A stretch of 8,081 nt of DNA. It comes from JARRRL01 sp037380725 (GTDB lineage: Bacteria; Pseudomonadota; Gammaproteobacteria; Pseudomonadales; JANQJO01). The stretch covers positions 1 through 8,081 of the forward strand of contig JARRRL010000102.1 of NCBI GenBank assembly GCA_037380725.1. Reading direction: 5' to 3'. The position numbers were made by a program, and so were the translations under genes. The notes under the pieces were generated by a model. The model saw only the letters and a list, made by a program, of their open reading frames with translations, had not been told where the DNA came from and searched no databases. Every line of letters starts with the position of its first letter. Position 1 is the first letter of the stretch. Below, piece by piece: positions 1-6,005 of the stretch.

Positions 1-445
1 CCGCGCACCGCATTCAATTCGACAAGCGATCAAAACACACCATAATAAACACAGGAACACGGCAAAACATGCCACGCCTGCCGCGCCCCTTTTTCATGGA
101 CATCTCATGAACAAACGACTCGGACAGGCAGTTTGAGCAGAAAGACTGACGGCACGCGCAGCGCCAACACCATAGCACGTTTACGGAACAACTGGCAGCG
201 CCGCCTCACTGAATAAAAGCCAAACCACCAGTTAGGCTTACCACGCCATGGACAAACACGACGATATGCACGAAGACCGAGACAACACGAATGTATGGAC
301 AACACGCTCGTCTGCTCAATGGCGCTCATCTTGCGCTCAACACGCTCCGGAGCCCCACAACAGAGGCGCATACTCACTCGCCCACACACATCCGGCGGCA
401 GTCTTCGAGGATTTTATTATTTTCACACAACAATTTTATTGATTA
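1..445. other. Non-coding or unresolved left flank
   Basis: I see no supportable gene here. All three + frames are open from the left edge only for short distances, closing at 43-45, at 108-110 and at 134-136. The tail of an upstream + strand gene could lie in the first ~135 bases, but nothing recognisable is encoded. Short open frames further in have no ribosome site and no familiar composition. The last ~40 bases (about 408-445) turn strongly A/T-rich just before the cyclase gene, as expected of a promoter or leader. A TATTAT at 415-420 resembles a -10 box but has no matching -35 box 16-18 bases upstream. Confidence 0.6.
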
Positions 446-2143
446 ATGGACCACAATACGCAAATGGATGAAACGGAGCAAGATAAAAGCAGTCCCGGTG
501 AGGTGCTGAAAAAATTCTTTGCCAAACGCGTCATCGATCAAGTGCGGCATCTCATGGAAATTTGGCGCTGGGCTAACGACGCCAGCTGGTCACCGCAGCG
601 CTTACACGAATTGAAAATTGCCAACGAAAAACTGCTTCGATACGCCAACCGTTTCGAAGAAACCTCACACCGAGAACTGGCTGAAAAAATCAATCAACTG
701 TTACACGATGAATTGCTCATCACGGACACGCTCAGCAGTCGCAGTTTAGAAAAGCTATCGGAATACCTGCAACTCTTGAGCCAAGCGGCTCTGCGACGCA
801 GTGACTCGAACTACGACGCCTCTACCGTCATCGCACCCAAAAAACCCATCTATCTCCTGCTGAATGATCGCGACGTCGCGCTTAAGCTTCTGCGCCAGCT
901 GCAATTCTTCGGTTATCGGACGGCTGCCTTTGATACGCCTTCTTCTTTTTTAGAAAGCATGAAACGACGCTATCCCGCCGTTTTCATTACGGACATTGAT
1001 TTCCATGGCCCACAAGCCGGATTTGCACTCATTGAAAGCGTTCAAGAGAATCTGGAAACCGCTATTCCGACGATCTTCATTTCGAAGCACAAAGAAGACG
1101 TGAAAACGCGACTGACCGCCGCCCGACTGGGTGGCGTGTATTTTCACGCGCACAGCTTAGACATGGGGCGTGTGATCGAAGAAATCGAGACCATCACGAA
1201 CATCATCCCCCCCGAACCGTTTCGCGTGTTGGTGGTGGAAGATTCAAAGAGTCAAAGCGTTAGTATCGAAAAAAAGTTGAACATCGCCGGTGTCGTCACT
1301 CGCGCCATCAACAACCCATTAGACATCATAGACGCCATGAATGAATTCCAACCCGAAATCATTCTCATGGACATGTACATGCCAAACTGCACCGGCGTCG
1401 AATTGGCGCGCGTGATTCGTCAACAAGACGAATACGTCTCTATTCCAATCGTTTTCCTCTCCTCCGAGGAAAATGTGGACGTCCGCATCAAGGCCATTGC
1501 AGAAGGAGGTGATGACTTCCTTACCAAACCGATCTCGGCGGAACACCTGCGATCCACGATTCGAGCCAAAGCGGAGCGCACCCGAGCACTCGTCAATTTA
1601 ATGATTCGAGACAGTCTCACCAATCTACTCAATCACACGTCCATTCTCAAAACCCTGAAGATGGAAATGATCAAAGCCCAAAAGAACAACTTGAGTCTGT
1701 GTTTCGCCATGGTGGACATTGATCACTTTAAAAACATAAACGATACGTTCGGCCACCCTGTAGGGGATAAGGTTATTCGGAGTCTCTCACTGTTTCTGAA
1801 ACAACGTCTGAGAAAGTCCGACGCCATTGGTCGATACGGCGGCGAGGAATTCGCTGTGGTCATGCCCAATACAAAAATTGCGGATTGCCTCAGTATTTTT
1901 GAAGATATCCGGGTGCGGTTCTCACAACTCACTCACAATGGCAACAACAGCGATTTCAACGCCACCTTCAGTTGCGGCATCGCCAGTCTAAACTATGACG
2001 ACATGGAACGACTGACCGTCCACGCGGACACCGCGCTGTACCACGCCAAACACCGAGGTCGAAATCAAGTTTGCGTTTTTGAACCAACACTCGAAGCGGA
2101 AGACTTAACTTCAACATCCCGCAATAACCCCATTGCCTCCTGA
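446..2143 (+). CDS. Diguanylate cyclase response regulator, Hpt-like/REC/REC/GGDEF (GcbA/AdcA-like)
   Basis: The 565-residue cytoplasmic protein should make cyclic di-GMP from two GTP. Residues ~24-118 are all-helical and resemble an Hpt fold, but the phosphorylatable His position appears to be Glu61. Receiver 1 (~134-250) keeps an acidic pair position (N140/D141), a possible acceptor D183 and S213, but has His236 where the conserved Lys belongs. Receiver 2 (~258-375) is complete: E265/D266, acceptor D309, S339 and K361-P362. The GGDEF domain (~388-548) has D424, N432, a GGEEF active site at 465-469 and an inhibitory I-site RxxD at 456-459 with the usual five-residue spacing. It ends in the typical HAD-ALY-AK-GRN motif. 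There are no membrane segments. Architecture and position near dsbD-aroQ-accBC match Pseudomonas PA4843 (from memory). No clear Shine-Dalgarno precedes ATG 446; ATG 464 is an alternative start. Domain calls are firm, but the biological output is unknown. Confidence 0.93.
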   Translation: MDHNTQMDETEQDKSSPGEVLKKFFAKRVIDQVRHLMEIWRWANDASWSPQRLHELKIANEKLLRYANRFEETSHRELAEKINQLLHDELLITDTLSSRSLEKLSEYLQLLSQAALRRSDSNYDASTVIAPKKPIYLLLNDRDVALKLLRQLQFFGYRTAAFDTPSSFLESMKRRYPAVFITDIDFHGPQAGFALIESVQENLETAIPTIFISKHKEDVKTRLTAARLGGVYFHAHSLDMGRVIEEIETITNIIPPEPFRVLVVEDSKSQSVSIEKKLNIAGVVTRAINNPLDIIDAMNEFQPEIILMDMYMPNCTGVELARVIRQQDEYVSIPIVFLSSEENVDVRIKAIAEGGDDFLTKPISAEHLRSTIRAKAERTRALVNLMIRDSLTNLLNHTSILKTLKMEMIKAQKNNLSLCFAMVDIDHFKNINDTFGHPVGDKVIRSLSLFLKQRLRKSDAIGRYGGEEFAVVMPNTKIADCLSIFEDIRVRFSQLTHNGNNSDFNATFSCGIASLNYDDMERLTVHADTALYHAKHRGRNQVCVFEPTLEAEDLTSTSRNNPIAS

Positions 2144-2177
2144 TACCCCCATACCCACCCGCAGACACACACCACAT

Positions 2178-2200
2178 ACATCAATATAATGCCTTGATGT
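2178..2200. repeat. 7-bp perfect inverted repeat after the cyclase gene
   Basis: ACATCAA at 2178-2184 pairs exactly with TTGATGT at 2194-2200 across a 9-base A/T-rich loop, starting 35 bases after the cyclase stop codon. No T-run follows, so it is not a standard intrinsic terminator. It could be a weak RNA hairpin protecting the 3' end, or a protein-binding dyad. Confidence 0.4.
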
Positions 2201-2361
2201 CACATGAATTGCACACGTCACCCACAACCCTTCACAGATCGTGACGATTTTCAGCAAAGTGCTCTATCAAAAACTAACCCACTGATTATAAAATAATATT
2301 CCATTTAATCACGCCAATTCAGACCTACACCGTCGCCACAACGGGCTATCCGAGCCACAGC

Positions 2362-2390
2362 GTGACGTCTATAGTGCAATGGGTTAAAAT
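2362..2390 (+). promoter_or_regulatory. Candidate sigma-70 promoter for dsbD
   Basis: GTGACG at 2362-2367 (four of six matches to the -35 consensus) is followed after 17 bases by TAAAAT at 2385-2390 (five of six matches to the -10 consensus). Transcription would start near 2397, leaving a leader of roughly 150 nt before dsbD. A second -10-like TATACT at 2416-2421, inside a small dyad GTTAT/ATAAC (2414-2428), lacks a well-spaced -35. The call rests on pattern matching only. Confidence 0.3.
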
Positions 2391-2540
2391 ACGAGAAATT
2401 GATAGATTTACAAGTTATACTGAATAACATACGGCTCTTCATCTCGCCACCGTATCACCAACATCTGGGAACTCAACGCTCAAAATAAACTCTCAAAACA
2501 ATAGGAACAATGACATTCCCTTTTACCTGAATTTACAGAC

Positions 2541-2546
2541 AGGAGG
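2541..2546 (+). promoter_or_regulatory. Shine-Dalgarno site for dsbD
   Basis: A full AGGAGG core lies four bases before GTG 2551. The spacing is rather short, but the next in-frame candidates are worse: TTG 2560 is 13 bases away, and ATG 2598 has no ribosome site of its own. It therefore decides the GTG start. Confidence 0.75.
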
Positions 2547-2550
2547 CTTT

Positions 2551-4587
2551 GTGATCCAGTTGCGTCGTTTCTCAAGCAGGCATCTACGCTCCCCCATGTT
2601 AAACCGCAGTCTATCGGTGCTGTCTGCGCTTTTCATTTGTTTGAGCAGTGTCATACTTTTTACCACTGTTCAAACCACAGCACATGCAGCGGGCACAACA
2701 ACTTCAAGCCAGGGCGCGAATTTGTTCAGCGATGCATCAGCCAACGATGCATCAGCCAACAATGACCTCGACAATGCCCCAACAAGTGATGCCGAAGACG
2801 AACCGAAGTTTCTACCCGTTCATGACGCCTTTCGACACATCGTTACCGAAAAAAACAACGTAATACACGTTCAATGGACCATTGAACCTGGCTACTACCT
2901 GTATAAAAAGCGCTTCAGCTTTTCAACCCCGGATGAGGGCGTGACGCTGGGCGAGCCCATTTATGCGCGAGACGGGCATATCAAACACGACGACTATTTT
3001 GGTGACGTTGAAATTTTCCACGATACCATCGACATTCAGATTCCCATTTTGGCAGCACCCGCTGGTTTTGAATTTGCCGTACGTTTCCAAGGCTGCGCCG
3101 AAGCCGGACTCTGCTACCCCCCCACCACCGTGACTGAATGGATTACGCCCGCACAGCCCATCACAAGCCAATCACCATCAAGCGTTCAATCAACACAATC
3201 GACACAATCGACAGAACCAGCAAACGCCAGCACGGATACGATCAGTCCCGCAACAACACCCGATCGCCACGATGCTCACAGCATCGCTGCTTTTATTCAA
3301 GAAAGCAGTGTGCCACTGGTATTTGGCCTCTTTTTCATCCTCGGACTCGGTTTGACCTTCACACCCTGCGTCTTACCCATGGTCCCCATTCTCTCCGGTA
3401 TTATTGCTGGACAACAACAGCCCATGACCGCGCGCAAAGGTTTTATCCTCAGTTCAGCCTATGTGCTGGGCATGGCCATTACCTTCAGCATCGCCGGGAT
3501 TATCGTCAGCCTCAGTGGTGCGCGCATTCAAATCTATATGCAAAACCCGATTGTGCTTTCAGTGTTCGCCGCGCTGTTTGTTGTACTGGCTTTCGCCATG
3601 TTTGGGTTTTACGAACTGCAATTGCCCTCCGCGCTGCGCGACCGACTCAATGACGTGTCCCAAAAACAAAAAGGGGGCAATTTAATTGGCGTATTCATCA
3701 TGGGCGTGTTGTCCGCCTTGGTCGTCTCGCCCTGTGTTTCAGCGCCACTTGCCGGTGTGCTGCTGTACGTCACGCAAGGCAGCGATGCCGTTAAAGGTGG
3801 ACTCGCCTTGTTTGGCCTCGGTTTAGGTATGGGTGCGCCCCTCATCGCTATTGGTACCACCGGTGCCAATTTGCTGCCACGCGCAGGAGTCTGGATGGAC
3901 AACGTCAAATCTGTTTTTGGCGTACTCTTATTGGCCGTCGGTGCCTGGATGATTCGATCCGTCGTTCCCAGCACACTGATGATGTGGATTTGGGCCGCAC
4001 TGCTGATCATCCCCAGTATTTATATGGGCGCCTTAAGCCCCGTCACCACGCGTTGGCAATCGCTGTGGAAAGGGATTGCTCTTATGATGCTCACCTACGG
4101 TGTCGCGTTGATCATTGGTGCCGCCATGGGGCAAACCAACCCACTCAAACCCCTGCCAGTGTCCATCGCCAGTTCCCAGCACGCTGGCGCCACCACATCA
4201 ATGGCTCCTCATCTTGCATTCACACGCGTCACCAGCGTAAAAGAAGTCGATGCGCAGCTAAACGCTGCAGCAAAAGCGGGAAAACCAGCCATGGTTGATT
4301 TTTATGCAGACTGGTGTATTGCGTGCGTCGAAATGGAACATTCCACCTTTCTGGATGCCCGCGTTATTCAAGCATTAAGCGAATACGAGCTCATTCAAAT
4401 CGACATCACGGATACCTCCCCCTCCACCACCAATGCGCTGCTGGATCGCTTCAAACTGATCGGGCCTCCAAGCATTTTGTTTTTCACCAAAACAGGCGAG
4501 GCACTCACCCAATCCAGCATCATGGGTGAAATGGATGCCGACGTTTTTTTGAACCACTTGGCCAATCAGGTAACACCCAATTTGTAA
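2551..4587 (+). CDS. dsbD: Thiol:disulfide interchange protein DsbD
   Basis: DsbD passes electrons from cytoplasmic thioredoxin across the inner membrane to periplasmic partners such as DsbC and the cytochrome c maturation thioredoxin. All three modules are present. A signal peptide has a basic N-region and a hydrophobic core (~21-40), with likely cleavage near A46. The periplasmic alpha domain (~86-200) has the redox pair C182 and C188 in a GC-x5-CYPP motif. The membrane domain (~253-525) has about eight hydrophobic segments and the pair C273 (TPCVLP) and C395 (SPCVSAP). The C-terminal thioredoxin-like gamma domain (~555-675) has C589-x-x-C592. At 678 residues it is about a hundred longer than the E. 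coli protein. The excess lies mainly in low-complexity linkers at ~47-85 and ~200-245, which carry tandem duplications. It begins at GTG with an AGGAGG site. Its location next to aroQ-accBC is shared with other gammaproteobacteria. Confidence 0.97.
   Translation: MIQLRRFSSRHLRSPMLNRSLSVLSALFICLSSVILFTTVQTTAHAAGTTTSSQGANLFSDASANDASANNDLDNAPTSDAEDEPKFLPVHDAFRHIVTEKNNVIHVQWTIEPGYYLYKKRFSFSTPDEGVTLGEPIYARDGHIKHDDYFGDVEIFHDTIDIQIPILAAPAGFEFAVRFQGCAEAGLCYPPTTVTEWITPAQPITSQSPSSVQSTQSTQSTEPANASTDTISPATTPDRHDAHSIAAFIQESSVPLVFGLFFILGLGLTFTPCVLPMVPILSGIIAGQQQPMTARKGFILSSAYVLGMAITFSIAGIIVSLSGARIQIYMQNPIVLSVFAALFVVLAFAMFGFYELQLPSALRDRLNDVSQKQKGGNLIGVFIMGVLSALVVSPCVSAPLAGVLLYVTQGSDAVKGGLALFGLGLGMGAPLIAIGTTGANLLPRAGVWMDNVKSVFGVLLLAVGAWMIRSVVPSTLMMWIWAALLIIPSIYMGALSPVTTRWQSLWKGIALMMLTYGVALIIGAAMGQTNPLKPLPVSIASSQHAGATTSMAPHLAFTRVTSVKEVDAQLNAAAKAGKPAMVDFYADWCIACVEMEHSTFLDARVIQALSEYELIQIDITDTSPSTTNALLDRFKLIGPPSILFFTKTGEALTQSSIMGEMDADVFLNHLANQVTPNL
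2731..2760 (+). repeat. Exact 15-bp tandem duplication in the dsbD N-terminal linker
   Basis: A 15-base unit at 2731-2745 is repeated without change at 2746-2760. It preserves the frame and encodes DASAN twice (residues 61-70), between the signal peptide and the alpha domain. Exact nucleotide identity suggests a fairly recent slippage duplication. Confidence 0.9.
3193..3210 (+). repeat. Exact 9-bp tandem repeat in the dsbD second linker
   Basis: The nonamer at 3193-3201 recurs at 3202-3210, giving a Gln-Ser-Thr repeat in the Ser/Thr-rich linker (about residues 204-245) that joins the alpha domain to the membrane domain. It keeps frame. Confidence 0.85.
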
Positions 4588-4630
4588 GCTCATATCTCCC
4601 ACGACTCGTAAACCATAACCCCATTAAGGT

Positions 4631-4656
4631 ACACAGATGGATCTCTCTGTCTGTGT
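4631..4656. repeat. 7-bp inverted repeat after dsbD
   Basis: ACACAGA at 4631-4637 pairs with TCTGTGT at 4650-4656 across a 12-base gap, about 45 bases beyond the dsbD stop. No T-run follows. It may stabilise the 3' end of the dsbD transcript, but this is inference. Confidence 0.4.
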
Positions 4657-4723
4657 CGTAAACTGCATCGATTGGGCAGACATCTTCAAGGATCTGGACA
4701 TGCGTGTTTGATTCAGGCAGACT

Positions 4724-4834
4724 CGTTCGAATTTCGCGGCGCCTGCAGGCGGGTCAAATGACCGACAAGTCGCGCAGCGGGGACTGATTGCAGTCCACCC
4801 GCTGCAGACGAATTGTCTGATCATTTTTCGAACG
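4724..4834 (+). other. Cluster of consecutive hairpins bounded by an 8-bp inverted repeat; possible structured RNA
   Basis: CGTTCGAA at 4724-4731 is the exact reverse complement of TTCGAACG at 4827-4834. Between them lie, almost without gaps: a perfect 12-bp palindrome at 4740-4751, an abutting dyad GGTCA-AA-TGACC at 4752-4763, CGAC-AA-GTCG at 4763-4772, a long stem-loop at 4774-4805, and CAGAC-GAATT-GTCTG at 4805-4819. A T5 run follows at 4824-4828. The T-run sits only on the + strand side, which suggests a + strand RNA. It could be an attenuator or terminator ahead of aroQ, a small RNA or a dispersed repeat. I do not recognise any named family. Short dyads can arise by chance; the long stem and the 12-bp palindrome carry most of the weight. 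Confidence 0.45.
4774..4805 (+). other. 13-bp interrupted stem-loop
   Basis: GCAGCGG at 4774-4780 pairs with CCGCTGC at 4799-4805. Directly inside it, GGACTG at 4781-4786 pairs with CAGTCC at 4791-4796, around a four-base ATTG loop. Only two bases (4797-4798) are unpaired, as a bulge. This is thirteen Watson-Crick pairs in 32 bases, by far the strongest hairpin of this gap. No T-run follows directly; the nearest begins at 4824 after a further weak hairpin. Confidence 0.7.
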
Positions 4835-4842
4835 GTTATACA
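4813..4842 (+). promoter_or_regulatory. Candidate promoter for aroQ-accB-accC
   Basis: TTGTCT at 4813-4818 (four of six -35 matches) and TATACA at 4837-4842 (four of six -10 matches) are 18 bases apart. A start near 4849 would give a leader of ~110 nt. The -35 box overlaps the last hairpin of the inverted-repeat cluster. The match is modest; TATAAA at 4892-4897 is another -10-like box, without a good -35. Confidence 0.25.
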
Positions 4843-4947
4843 GACACAGCGTGTACCTCACTCGCTACCACGTTACCCTCGCCTTCGCCTCTATAAAATT
4901 GAATTGAAACTGAACACCTTCACGTGTTGATAGAAGCATCATTTGCT

Positions 4948-4952
4948 AGGGG
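4948..4952 (+). promoter_or_regulatory. Shine-Dalgarno site for aroQ
   Basis: AGGGG ends seven bases before GTG 4960, the expected distance. This favours GTG 4960 over the upstream in-frame GTG 4924, which has no such site and would add twelve residues absent from the family. Confidence 0.65.
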
Positions 4953-4959
4953 CTCTTTC

Positions 4960-5457
4960 GTGGCGCATATTTTATTTCTGAACGGCCCAAACCTGAATTT
5001 ATTGGGTCGACGTGAACCCACACTCTATGGTCACCAATCGCTCTCACACATTGAGGCGACGTTACGCGCCAAACTGACGCCACCTGACCGCCTTTCGTTT
5101 TTTCAATCGTCGTACGAAGGGCGTCTCATCGACGCCATTCATAATGCCGCACACGAAGCAACAGACTGCATAGTTATTAATGCAGGCGCTCTCACACACA
5201 CCAGTATCGCCCTACGTGACGCGTTGCTTGGTGTTCAAATACCCTTTATCGAATTGCACCTGTCAAACGTATACCGTCGAGAACCCTTTCGACATCATTC
5301 TTATTTAGCAGACATTGCCATTGGCGTCATGACCGGCTTTGGCCCCTACGGGTATACGCTGGCATTGGATGCCGCCCTCAACGTGGTCGCAAATTTGGCA
5401 ACAACAGAAGAGAAAGACCGTAACACTGAGACAGATCAGCACTTATCATCAACATAA
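4960..5457 (+). CDS. aroQ: Type II 3-dehydroquinate dehydratase
   Basis: AroQ removes water from 3-dehydroquinate to give 3-dehydroshikimate, the third step of the shikimate pathway, acting as a cytoplasmic dodecamer. The protein is 165 residues from GTG 4960. It opens with the family hallmark LNGPNLNLLG-RREP-YG, which includes R18 and the catalytic Y23. It then has the INAG-LTHTS-ALRDAL segment with N74, H80 and D87, and HLSNVYRREPFRHHS with H100, R107 and R111. About eighteen charged, non-conserved residues extend the C-terminus past ~147. The start is chosen by its ribosome site and because family members begin just before the LxLNGPN strand. It lies 29 nt ahead of accB, an arrangement common in gammaproteobacteria, and probably heads the operon. 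Confidence 0.96.
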   Translation: MAHILFLNGPNLNLLGRREPTLYGHQSLSHIEATLRAKLTPPDRLSFFQSSYEGRLIDAIHNAAHEATDCIVINAGALTHTSIALRDALLGVQIPFIELHLSNVYRREPFRHHSYLADIAIGVMTGFGPYGYTLALDAALNVVANLATTEEKDRNTETDQHLSST

Positions 5458-5486
5458 GCACAGCCAGTAGGAGGGTCATCCCGCTT

Positions 5487-5963
5487 ATGGATATCAGAAA
5501 GGTTAAAAAACTGATTGAACTGCTCGAAGAAAGCAATATTGATGAAATTGAAATTAAAGAAGGCGAAGAATCCGTTCGCATCTCACGTCACCCTCGTTTT
5601 GGAACCAACATACCGATCAGCACGTATGCCCCAAACGCCAGCGTAGCGGCAGCCGCCCCCACGGACACGCCCCCTGCGCCAGCGACTGCCCCCCCAGCAC
5701 CCACGCAATCACCCACCCCCGCGCCCACCGGCCACGAATTGACATCACCCATGGTGGGGACTTTTTATCGCGCATCGTCACCAACGTCCTCACCGTTTGT
5801 TGAGGTTGGTCAAACCATTAAAGTGGGCGACGTGGTGTGTATTGTTGAAGCCATGAAAATGATGAACCAAATCGAAGCCGATAAATCGGGCACCATCGAA
5901 GCTATTTTAGTGGAAAACGGTGAGCCGGTTGAATTCGACCAACCCCTTTTCGTGATTGCTTAA
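5487..5963 (+). CDS. accB: Biotin carboxyl carrier protein of acetyl-CoA carboxylase
   Basis: AccB carries the biotin that AccC carboxylates and from which the carboxyltransferase (AccA/AccD) moves CO2 to acetyl-CoA, making malonyl-CoA for fatty-acid synthesis. The 158-residue protein starts with the conserved helix MDIRKVKKLIELLEES. It then has a Pro/Ala/Thr-rich flexible linker (~52-81) and a biotinyl domain (~83-158). That domain contains the SPMVGTFYR 'thumb' segment (87-95) typical of bacterial BCCP and the biotinylation motif EAMKMM with target K124. AGGAGG at 5469-5474 lies 12 bases before ATG 5487, slightly far but clear. It sits between aroQ and accC in one likely transcript. In E. 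coli, AccB represses its own operon; whether that holds here cannot be read from the sequence. Confidence 0.97.
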   Translation: MDIRKVKKLIELLEESNIDEIEIKEGEESVRISRHPRFGTNIPISTYAPNASVAAAAPTDTPPAPATAPPAPTQSPTPAPTGHELTSPMVGTFYRASSPTSSPFVEVGQTIKVGDVVCIVEAMKMMNQIEADKSGTIEAILVENGEPVEFDQPLFVIA

Positions 5964-6005
5964 CGCTCCTGACGCTCAGCACATGTAGAAAGGATGGATC
6001 AAAAT

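Larger units (their letters stand above)
2144..2550. other. Intergenic region between the cyclase gene and dsbD
   Basis: This 407-nt gap holds no plausible gene. It contains a 7-bp inverted repeat at 2178-2200, a looser pair CGTCAC 2216-2221 / GTGACG 2241-2246, an A/T-rich block around 2281-2310, a candidate promoter at 2362-2390 and the dsbD ribosome site at 2541-2546. The + strand is markedly richer in C than G: 54 C against 20 G in 2161-2340. I found no hairpin followed by a T-run, so a terminator for the cyclase gene is not evident. Confidence 0.6.
4588..4959. other. Intergenic region between dsbD and aroQ, rich in inverted repeats
   Basis: This 372-nt gap contains no gene I can support. 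Its left part has a 7-bp dyad at 4631-4656. Its middle (4724-4834) is a dense series of inverted repeats, listed separately. Its right part has a candidate promoter (4813-4842), a second isolated TATAAA (4892-4897) and the aroQ ribosome site. The pentamer CAGAC recurs at 4677, 4718, 4805 and 4841, and its complement GTCTG at 4649 and 4815. Confidence 0.6.

Noticed and set aside
61..94. GGCA/TGCC hairpin followed by a T5 run as a terminator
   Set aside because: The stem is only four base pairs and the T-run starts 17 bases later, so it does not fit an intrinsic terminator.
1..136. Possible tail of an upstream gene in one of the + frames
   Set aside because: None of the three short tails has recognisable sequence, so frame and identity cannot be decided.
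105..389. Open frame of 94 codons on the - strand in the left flank
   Set aside because: The translation is rich in Arg, Cys and Val without domain-like order, there is no ribosome site, and it looks like a chance frame in C-rich DNA.
248..442. Open frame of 64 codons on the + strand just before the cyclase gene
   Set aside because: The composition (many His, Asp, Asn, Thr) reflects the local A/C-rich DNA, there is no ribosome site, and no motif is recognisable.
2190..2220. CRP-like site near the TCACA at 2199-2205
   Set aside because: Only one half-site matches; the TGTGA half at the required spacing is absent.
4624..4824. Open frame of 66 codons on the - strand between dsbD and aroQ
   Set aside because: There is no ribosome site or family resemblance, and it runs across the inverted-repeat cluster, which better explains the sequence.
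4724..4834. tRNA gene or integron attC site within the hairpin cluster
   Set aside because: No cloverleaf with a T-arm GTTCRA-type loop in the right place could be drawn, and the core-site bases expected of attC are missing.
4924..4959. Upstream GTG start for aroQ adding twelve residues
   Set aside because: It lacks a ribosome site, and family members begin at the position matching GTG 4960, which has AGGGG seven bases before it.
5100..5125. Ser-Ser in AroQ where many relatives have an Asn in the QSN motif, as a sign of inactivity
   Set aside because: This position varies in known active type II enzymes, and the catalytic Arg, Tyr, Asn and His residues are all present.
5994..6005. Upstream ATG start for accC adding four residues
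   Set aside because: The AAAGG stretch directly abuts this ATG, leaving no spacer, while ATG 6006 gives the usual N-terminus of the family.
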